36,796 nucleotides of DNA, taken from a virus. Location: positions 1 to 36,796 of the IMG/VR virus record IMGVR_UViG_3300006921_000053; one strand, 5' to 3'. A program made the translations under genes and the position numbers. Shown one piece after another: positions 25,185 through 31,307 of this stretch (within the stretch, counting starts at the first letter, position 1; each line of letters starts with the position of its first letter). Under the pieces are notes generated by a model. That model was not told the origin of the DNA, did no database searches, and was given only the letters and a program-made list of their open reading frames with translations.

Positions 25185-26192
25185 ATGCCTGTTAATTCCA
25201 TATTTCATACCAGTAATTCTCATGCAATCACAACAGAGCAGAATCTCTATAGAGATTTGCTTGCTGAAGCCATTCAGATATTCGGCCATGATGTTCATTA
25301 TCTAGACAGGACTATTGTAGCAGAAGATACTCTTTTGGGAGAAGATGTGCTTTCAAAATTTAGTTCTTCTGCTAAGATTGAAATGTATGTTGAGAATGCA
25401 GAGGGTGGTTATGAAGGTGAAAGAGAGTTGATGAATAGGTTTGGTTTACAAAACCTAAGTGATGTAACCTTTGTAGTAGCAAAACACAGATTTCAACAGT
25501 TAACAAAACAGATTACAATTGAGAGTGGCACAGACACTACAGGTGGTGCCATACTTCTAGAGTCTGGAACTATTGATATGTCCTCTGATGCAATTGTATT
25601 TGAAGGAGAAACCTTCTATATTCTTAATGAGACTGATGCAACAGATTCAGATAGACCTCTTGAGGGAGATTTAATTTTTCATCCAATTTTGAAGAAACTA
25701 TTTTCTGTGAATTTTGTTGACCACGATGAACCTTTTCATCAATTAGATAACAATCCAGCTTATAGATTACGGTGTCGCACCTTTGATTATAGTTCTGAGA
25801 TGTTGGATACAGGTATTGACGCGATTGATGCAATTGAAGATGCACTTTCAACAGATGCACTTGTTTATCAAATCACTCTGGAACAATCAAGTGCTGTCAA
25901 TGAACCTATTAGAATTCATGACACTGCAACAACTAGAGGATTGTTGTTAGATGAAACAGATAGTGACAACATCATAGGTGAAAATGATAGTAGTTCTGTT
26001 GGTGAAAGCATACTTCTTGAGACAGGCACTAATGATTATCTGTTACAAGAAGAATATATAATAGGCACGGGCGGAGCAAACACTGGTAGTCTTGATAATA
26101 CGGCACAGAATGAGTTGTTTGAAAGTTTAGATGATGACGTGTTAGATTTCACTGAAAGTAATCCATTTGGTGATGCAGGGAGTAAAGGTTAA
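25185..26192 (+). CDS. 14: Neck protein gp14 with an Asp/Glu-rich repeat insertion
   Basis: Residues QNLYRDLLAEAIQIFGHDVH, then YLDRTIVAEDTLLGEDV and YEGERELMNRFGLQNL, identify gp14, the partner of gp13 in the neck. It has 335 residues against 256 in T4. The surplus lies in two patches of the repeat type seen in gp7: SGTDTTGGAILLESGTIDMS near residue 115, and LLLDETDSDNIIGENDSSSV with ESILLETGTNDYLL near 255-285. Conserved neck sequence (FHPILKKLFSVNFVDHDEPF) lies between them. The gene starts 3 bases after gp13, behind AGGAT. Confidence 0.88.
   Translation: MPVNSIFHTSNSHAITTEQNLYRDLLAEAIQIFGHDVHYLDRTIVAEDTLLGEDVLSKFSSSAKIEMYVENAEGGYEGERELMNRFGLQNLSDVTFVVAKHRFQQLTKQITIESGTDTTGGAILLESGTIDMSSDAIVFEGETFYILNETDATDSDRPLEGDLIFHPILKKLFSVNFVDHDEPFHQLDNNPAYRLRCRTFDYSSEMLDTGIDAIDAIEDALSTDALVYQITLEQSSAVNEPIRIHDTATTRGLLLDETDSDNIIGENDSSSVGESILLETGTNDYLLQEEYIIGTGGANTGSLDNTAQNELFESLDDDVLDFTESNPFGDAGSKG
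25516..26040 (+). repeat. LLESGT / LLDETD repeat patches in gp14
   Basis: Two separated patches at about 25516-25610 and 25930-26040 encode ILLESGT, ILLETGT, LLLDETDSDNIIGEN and SSSVGES. They are divergent relatives of the LDGTD/DAGD and ILLE-x-G units of gp7. The sequence between them is ordinary neck protein. Confidence 0.55.
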
Positions 26193-27001
26193 TGTTAGGC
26201 TCACAATTTTATCATGAGACAATAAGAAAGGTTGTTGTTGCATTCGGAACTTTGTTCAATGGTATTCAGTTGGTTCGTAAAGACAATGACGGAACCATTG
26301 TGCAATCCATGAAAGTGCCTTTGGCCTATGGTCCGAGACAAAAGTTTCTTGTTAGATTAAGAGAAGATCCTGATCTTACAAAACAGGTAGCGATTACACT
26401 TCCACGTATTGGGTTTGAGATTCAAAATTTAACTTACGACCCTAGTAGAAAATTGAATCGGGTACAAAAGTTTAAGAAAACTAAAACAGGAAACAATAGC
26501 AAACTTGATATACAATATATGCCAGTTCCATACAACTTGGATTTTGAGTTGTATATAATGGCAAAGAATTCTGATGATGCGTTACAAATCGTAGAACAGA
26601 TTCTTCCTTACTTTCAACCTGATTATACTCTCACAATTAATGATATGGCCGACATGGGTATCAAGAGAGATGTGCCAATCATTTTAAACAGCATATCATA
26701 TGAGGATGACTATGAGGGTGATTTTGAAACAAGACGAGCTATAATCTATACATTGTCTTTTACGACTAAGTTCTATCTTTATGGTCCGATTACTGATTCT
26801 GGTGTCATTAAGACTGCCATTGTTGATCAGTATACTAATGTTCAGGCAGAGGCACCAGCAAGAGAGCAGAGATACACAGTCACACCAGATCCAACTACTG
26901 CTGATGCTGATGATGATTTTGGATTTAATGAGGCCACATCTTTCTTCCAAGACTCAAAGGTCAGAGATAACACCACAGGCGATGATAAGTTGACAGAATG
27001 A
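26192..27001 (+). CDS. 15: Tail completion / sheath stabiliser gp15
   Basis: The N-terminus FYHETIRKVVVAFGTLFNGI and the segment QIVEQILPYFQPDYTLTIND match T4 gp15, whose IVEQILPYFQPHF is nearly identical. T4 gp15 forms the hexameric terminator that caps the tail tube and sheath and binds the neck. The length is 269 residues against 272 in T4. The start overlaps the gp14 stop by one base and the stop overlaps the gp16 start as ATGA, indicating translational coupling. Confidence 0.92.
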   Translation: MLGSQFYHETIRKVVVAFGTLFNGIQLVRKDNDGTIVQSMKVPLAYGPRQKFLVRLREDPDLTKQVAITLPRIGFEIQNLTYDPSRKLNRVQKFKKTKTGNNSKLDIQYMPVPYNLDFELYIMAKNSDDALQIVEQILPYFQPDYTLTINDMADMGIKRDVPIILNSISYEDDYEGDFETRRAIIYTLSFTTKFYLYGPITDSGVIKTAIVDQYTNVQAEAPAREQRYTVTPDPTTADADDDFGFNEATSFFQDSKVRDNTTGDDKLTE

Positions 27002-27399
27002 ACAATGAAATTGATAAAGCTTTAGGTGTGGTTCAAGATATTGAATTCAATCCTCCTGTTGAAAGAAAACTGAATCCAATACAAGTATCTAATAATAATG
27101 AAGCAGATATAGAAAATGATTATGCGTATCAAAGACAAAACTTTTACAATCTGGTTGAACGTGGCTCTGATGCAATTGAAGGTATTCTTGAATTGGCTAG
27201 GGAAAGTGATGCTCCACGAGCGTATGAAGTCGCCGGTAATTTAATTAAGCAAGTTGCAGAGGTGACAGAAAAACTTGGCGACCTTCAAGAAAAAATGAAA
27301 CGTCTCAAAGAAGTTCCAAGTAATGCACCGAAAAATGTCACCAATGCTTTGTTTGTAGGGAGCACTGCTGAATTGCAGAAAATGTTGAAAGAAAAATGA
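26998..27399 (+). CDS. 16: Terminase small subunit gp16
   Basis: The 133-residue protein has QRQNFYNLVERGSDAIEGIL and YEVAGNLIKQVAEVTEKLGD, a helical coiled-coil region typical of gp16. Its C-terminus NALFVGSTAELQKMLKE is the conserved end seen in marine relatives. T4 gp16 (164 residues) forms rings that regulate the gp17 packaging motor. Both ends overlap neighbours by ATGA. Unusually, the gene that follows is not gp17 but a PP-loop protein. Confidence 0.88.
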   Translation: MNNEIDKALGVVQDIEFNPPVERKLNPIQVSNNNEADIENDYAYQRQNFYNLVERGSDAIEGILELARESDAPRAYEVAGNLIKQVAEVTEKLGDLQEKMKRLKEVPSNAPKNVTNALFVGSTAELQKMLKEK

Positions 27400-28316
27400 T
27401 GTTAAACAGTCCCCTTACCCTTATCAATAAGGATGGGATAGCGTGTACAATTGATAGTTTGTCCGTTGGTAGTAATCTCAAATATCACACCAAAAGATGT
27501 CTAGTAGAAATCGCTGACTCTGTAGACAATCCTATACTAGCATATTCAGGAGGAATGGATTCTGGATATGTATTACGTTGTTTAACAGATTTGAAATATA
27601 GTGGCTTCAATATCGACAAGATTAAGGTATATCACGGTAGATTTCAGAATAATGGAGTCACTATGGCTAAGGATTCTGATAGAGCAATACAGTATGCTCG
27701 TTCTCTCGGAATAGAACCTAAAATTGTTGACATGGAACTAAATTCAGAAGTATTTGAAAAGGCAACTGCATTCGGTGATAAACACAATTTCACATCATCA
27801 GTTGGACTGGTTCAAGAAATATGGCGGCAGAGTATTGATGGAAATGTGATAGTGTCTACAGGAATTTTTGGTGAGAATACTTATTCTAATAATCCTGATA
27901 GATATTGCATCACTAACTCTATGGATAGGTTTTGTCCTTTTATTCCAGACTCAAATAGCATAGATATTTTCTTTTGGGATTCGAATATTATAAACTCCAC
28001 AATAACACCAACATTCGTTTATAGAAGAGAAATAAATCTTTCACCATTTGATATGTCTTTACGTTATGGTAATCCATTTAATCCTGTTTCTTTTTGCAGT
28101 TCTTTACCTAAATGGATACAGTATATAACTGATTACCCAGACATGATGGAAATCTTTTTTAAGTTTCCAACCTTTAATAAGTCAGGAAATAACCCAGAAC
28201 TAAATGAGTTCATTGACTATCACAAAAGTAAACCTGTAGAACCTCTATACCATAAAGTTCGTGGAAAAATACTTAACGAGAAGACAGCAAGCTCAATAAT
28301 TGACGGAATGTACTGA
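27396..28316 (+). CDS. PP-loop ATPase-like protein 1 (asparagine-synthase-type ATP pyrophosphatase)
   Basis: The PP-loop SGGMDSG begins at residue 51 after a hydrophobic strand (NPILAY). This is the AMP-forming ATP binding site of asparagine synthases, QueC, ThiI and related enzymes. A later VIVSTGIFGENTYSNN stands where asparagine synthases have their second conserved loop. No N-terminal glutaminase domain with catalytic Cys2 is present, so ammonia or another amine may be the nucleophile. The protein has 306 residues. It is coupled to gp16 by ATGA overlap and followed after 3 bases by a second PP-loop gene. Product and substrate are unknown; amidation or adenylation of a carboxylate is the family-level expectation. 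Confidence 0.75.
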   Translation: MMLNSPLTLINKDGIACTIDSLSVGSNLKYHTKRCLVEIADSVDNPILAYSGGMDSGYVLRCLTDLKYSGFNIDKIKVYHGRFQNNGVTMAKDSDRAIQYARSLGIEPKIVDMELNSEVFEKATAFGDKHNFTSSVGLVQEIWRQSIDGNVIVSTGIFGENTYSNNPDRYCITNSMDRFCPFIPDSNSIDIFFWDSNIINSTITPTFVYRREINLSPFDMSLRYGNPFNPVSFCSSLPKWIQYITDYPDMMEIFFKFPTFNKSGNNPELNEFIDYHKSKPVEPLYHKVRGKILNEKTASSIIDGMY

Positions 28317-28319
28317 TAC

Positions 28320-29249
28320 ATGTTTCATAATGATTGGATTACTTATGACTATAATAACTTAACTGTCAATGAGTATCCTAATAAAAATTTTCATCCTACT
28401 ACATTCAAAACTGCATTAAATGAGCAAGCACTAGTTATCGCACAAGATGTGAAACCAGCTGTTTTTGTTTCTGGTGGAATTGATTCTCAAGCAATTGCGT
28501 TCGGATTTAAGTCTCTTAATATAGATGCAGAATATATCTATATTCGTTCTAGTTATAATGGCTATTATGATAAACTAGAATATTTTTTTGTCAATGAGTT
28601 TTGTAAGAGAAACTATATTGATTTACAAATCATCGATCTAGAATTTGATAAAAACAGTCTTAGAAACTTTCTATTAGAATCAGAATATTTTGAAACTGGT
28701 GTTGGTTCTGGCACTATATTCTTGTTAGAGGGAATACGAAGATACAAAGGTGACGGGTTTCCAGTTACTGCTGATGGTCATTTCATATTCCAAAGAGAAG
28801 GTAATGTGTGTAAGGGAGTTTTCAAAAAACCTGGCCTTACACTTAGTCATGGTATTCGGATAGAAAATCAAATCCTGTTTGATTTGTATTACAACTTCAT
28901 GTTTCAGTATTATGAACACATGCACAGAAATACTCCTGAGATACAATATCTCAAAAAGATGGAAGCCAAGAATCTTATATACACACACATGTTTGCTGGG
29001 TTTCCATTTAGACCTAAAATGTCTGGTTGGGAATTTTTAGATAGAGAACATGATTACTCAACTCTATCGTCTATAGATTGGTCTAATGATCATGGTAAAA
29101 AGGCAAGATTTACACGAGGCATTGAAGTTATTGTTGATATTCTAGATTTACCAGAAGAGTATATAGAAAAAAAGTTGCAACATCAAAAAGGTGATGATGA
29201 TAGATTCATAACACTGTATGAATTTGAATCTAAATATGAGTATGGCTGA
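28320..29249 (+). CDS. PP-loop ATPase-like protein 2
   Basis: The 309-residue protein has the PP-loop SGGIDSQ, also beginning at residue 51, after the strand KPAVFV. A PVTADGHFIFQREG segment follows near residue 148. With the preceding gene it forms a tandem pair of similar length and layout, although the rest has diverged strongly. The glutaminase domain of true asparagine synthases is absent. The C-terminal third (residues about 215-309) is rich in aromatic and charged residues. The 60-base line at 28561 has 14 G+C, well below the flanking terminase genes. A heterodimer or two-step reaction with protein 1 is possible. The role is not established. Confidence 0.72.
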   Translation: MFHNDWITYDYNNLTVNEYPNKNFHPTTFKTALNEQALVIAQDVKPAVFVSGGIDSQAIAFGFKSLNIDAEYIYIRSSYNGYYDKLEYFFVNEFCKRNYIDLQIIDLEFDKNSLRNFLLESEYFETGVGSGTIFLLEGIRRYKGDGFPVTADGHFIFQREGNVCKGVFKKPGLTLSHGIRIENQILFDLYYNFMFQYYEHMHRNTPEIQYLKKMEAKNLIYTHMFAGFPFRPKMSGWEFLDREHDYSTLSSIDWSNDHGKKARFTRGIEVIVDILDLPEEYIEKKLQHQKGDDDRFITLYEFESKYEYG

Positions 29250-30885
29250 TCAAAACCAATATCTGGGTAATCCTAATCTCAAGAAAACAAATACTCCGGT
29301 AGAGTTCACAAAAGAGAACATTATCGAATATGGTAAGTGTGCAGAAGACCCACTTTACTTTATTAAGAACTATGTTCAAATCGTTTCTCTTGACCACGGA
29401 CTAGTCCCATTTGAGATGTATGGTTTTCAAGAGGGTATGGTTTCAACCATGCACGATAATAGGTTTTCTATTTTTAAACTACCTAGACAGTCAGGCAAGT
29501 CAACTATTATCATCTCATATCTTTTGCATTATGCATTATTCAATGCAAATGTAAACATTGCTGTTCTTGCAAATAAGTCAATCACGGCAAGAGATATTCT
29601 TAGTAGACTACAACTTGCATATGAAAATCTTCCTAAATGGATGCAACAGGGTATTATTGCTTGGAACAAGGGTAATATTGAATTAGAGAACGGTAGTAAG
29701 ATTGTTGCTGCTGCCACTTCCTCAAGTGCTATTCGTGGTGGTTCTTATAACATTATTTTCCTTGATGAGTTTGCGTTTGTTCCTTCTAACGTTGCAGAGC
29801 AATTCTTTGCATCTGTCTATCCTACCATTACCTCTGGTCAAAATACAAAGGTTATCATTGTTTCTACACCACATGGTATGAACATGTTCTATAAGATATG
29901 GGTAGATGCACAGGAAAGACGAAATGATTATATTGCAACAGAAGTTCATTGGAGTGAAATTCCTGGCCGTGATGAAGAGTGGAAGAAAGAAACAATACGA
30001 AATACTTCAGAGTCACAATTTAACTCTGAGTTTGAATGTGAGTTTCTAGGTTCAATTGATACTTTAATAAGCTCACGTAGGTTAAAAACTTTAGTATACA
30101 GAAACCCAATTCAATCAAATGCAGGGTTGGATATTTATGTCCGGCCAGAAAAAGACAATGTGTATATGATAACTGCTGATGTTTCGCGTGGAACCGCAAA
30201 TGACTATTCTGCCTTTGTAGTCTTTGATGTAACTGAAATACCATATAAGGTGGTTGCGAAGTTTAGAGATAATGAGATCAAACCGCTTCTGTTTCCCACA
30301 AAGATACATGAAGTTGCAAAGGCATATAATCAAGCATATGTGATGGTAGAGGTGAATGACATAGGTGAGCAGGTCGCTAACGCTTTACAGTTTGATCTTG
30401 AGTATGACAACCTAGTTATGGCTTCGATGCGAGGACGGGCCGGACAAATCCTTGGAGCGGGTTTCTCAGGCGGCAGAGCGCAATTGGGTGTAAGAACAAC
30501 CAAGGCTGTCAAAAAGATTGGTTGTTCTAATCTTAAACAGTTGATAGAGGACAACAAACTAATAATAGAAGATTATGATGCTGTCAATGAACTGTCTACT
30601 TTTATAGTCAGAGGTTCATCCTATCAAGCAGACGATGGTTGTAATGATGATTTGGTTGCGTGTATGTTTATGTTTGCCTGGGCAACAGACCAGACTTATT
30701 TCAAAGAACTCACTGATAATGATATTCGAAGAACTATGATAAGAGAACAACAGGACATGTTAGAACAGGACATGGCTCCATTTGGTTTCATTGTCAATGG
30801 TATAGACGATCCCTTTGAAGATACTATAGATGAATACGGAACCCGCTGGACACCAGTAGTAAGAGACTATAGCTCAAATTGGTAA
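29242..30885 (+). CDS. 17: Terminase large subunit gp17 (packaging ATPase and nuclease)
   Basis: Walker A is PRQSGKST (residues 81-88 from this start), Walker B is NIIFLDEFAF (near 171-180) and the coupling motif is STPHG. The C-terminal nuclease has YMITADVSRGTANDYSAF with its first Asp, MVEVNDIG with an acidic residue, and the late NDDLVACMFMFAW. YLGNPNLKK near the N-terminus corresponds to T4 YMGLPNLKR, so the ~80-residue T4 N-terminal extension is missing. I prefer the ATG at 29242 (MADQNQYLGN, 547 residues), which overlaps the preceding stop by 8 bases; an in-frame ATG at 29218 adds eight residues. Neither start has a strong ribosome binding site. It pumps DNA into the prohead with gp16 and cuts concatemers. 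Confidence 0.95.
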   Translation: MADQNQYLGNPNLKKTNTPVEFTKENIIEYGKCAEDPLYFIKNYVQIVSLDHGLVPFEMYGFQEGMVSTMHDNRFSIFKLPRQSGKSTIIISYLLHYALFNANVNIAVLANKSITARDILSRLQLAYENLPKWMQQGIIAWNKGNIELENGSKIVAAATSSSAIRGGSYNIIFLDEFAFVPSNVAEQFFASVYPTITSGQNTKVIIVSTPHGMNMFYKIWVDAQERRNDYIATEVHWSEIPGRDEEWKKETIRNTSESQFNSEFECEFLGSIDTLISSRRLKTLVYRNPIQSNAGLDIYVRPEKDNVYMITADVSRGTANDYSAFVVFDVTEIPYKVVAKFRDNEIKPLLFPTKIHEVAKAYNQAYVMVEVNDIGEQVANALQFDLEYDNLVMASMRGRAGQILGAGFSGGRAQLGVRTTKAVKKIGCSNLKQLIEDNKLIIEDYDAVNELSTFIVRGSSYQADDGCNDDLVACMFMFAWATDQTYFKELTDNDIRRTMIREQQDMLEQDMAPFGFIVNGIDDPFEDTIDEYGTRWTPVVRDYSSNW

Positions 30886-30889
30886 ACCA

Positions 30890-31189
30890 CTAAATAAATT
30901 CAATTAGATCAGAATCTAATTTAATAAAACAATTTGCACAGACGATTTTTGAATTCTTTATCAGTTGGGTTGATTCCTTACGGCTTTCTTCGTTCATACC
31001 TTTACGTTGAGTAAGTTTTCTAATTTCATTGTTGTGTGGGTAGAACTTCAAACAAACAGTTTCACTTTCTCCACAATGAACACAGGACTTGTCAGCAAGG
31101 TATTCGTTAAGCCACACTATGCGTTGCCTATAGTTACGTCTTGCAACTTTTTTTATAGTGTCTTTATATTTCTCATAATGTAATGACAT
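30890..31189 (-). CDS. Small HNH-like zinc-finger protein on the opposite strand
   Basis: The 99-residue protein has a Lys/Arg-rich N-terminus (KKVARRNYRQRIVWLNEYLA). It is followed by CVHCGES, a KFYPHN segment and IVCANCFIKLD: the two Cys pairs of a zinc-ribbon HNH endonuclease. The usual catalytic pair before the helix (such as FHH) reads FYPH here, so nuclease activity may be reduced or lost. Free-standing HNH genes are common between T4-like structural genes and can be homing endonucleases. This is the only minus-strand gene in the window and it converges with gp17. Its ATG lies 6 bases from a minus-strand TATAAATA. Confidence 0.7.
   Translation of the reverse strand: MSLHYEKYKDTIKKVARRNYRQRIVWLNEYLADKSCVHCGESETVCLKFYPHNNEIRKLTQRKGMNEESRKESTQLIKNSKIVCANCFIKLDSDLIEFI
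30902..30921. terminator. Possible bidirectional hairpin between gp17 and the HNH-like gene
   Basis: AATTAGAT-CAGA-ATCTAATT is a perfect 8-base stem with a 4-base loop, lying at the meeting point of the two convergent genes, inside the last codons of the minus-strand gene. The stem is AT-rich and the following T-tract on the minus strand is weak (gaatttattt), so a terminator or mRNA 3'-end stabiliser is only a possibility. Confidence 0.35.
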
Positions 31190-31194
31190 GCATA

Positions 31195-31202
31195 TATTTA
31201 TA
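31195..31202 (-). promoter_or_regulatory. Minus-strand late promoter for the HNH-like gene
   Basis: The minus strand reads TATAAATA here. Counting 6 bases on from its last base gives a transcription start at 31189, the A of the ATG, so the transcript would be leaderless. The region is very AT-rich, so a chance match is possible. Confidence 0.45.
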
Positions 31203-31245
31203 AGAAATACAACATATAAAAAAACGTTTTTAGAAAACCTATTTT

Positions 31246-31253
31246 TATAAATA
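31246..31253 (+). promoter_or_regulatory. T4-type late promoter for gp18
   Basis: An exact TATAAATA lies 55 bases before the gp18 ATG, giving a leader of about 49 bases, the longest in the window. The leader contains AGAGT-TTTTAG-ACTCT (31270-31285), a possible 5-base hairpin, and a GGAG ribosome binding site near 31296. It points away from the minus-strand promoter at 31195-31202 within the 118-base gap 31190-31307. Confidence 0.8.
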
Positions 31254-31307
31254 ATAACAAGAATAACAAAGAGTTTTTAGACTCTACAATTGTAAGGAGT
31301 ACGAGAA

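Noticed and set aside
27396-28316. Calling PP-loop protein 1 a true asparagine synthase.
   Set aside because: The N-terminal glutaminase domain with catalytic Cys is absent and the second conserved loop differs, so only the ATP-binding fold is supported.
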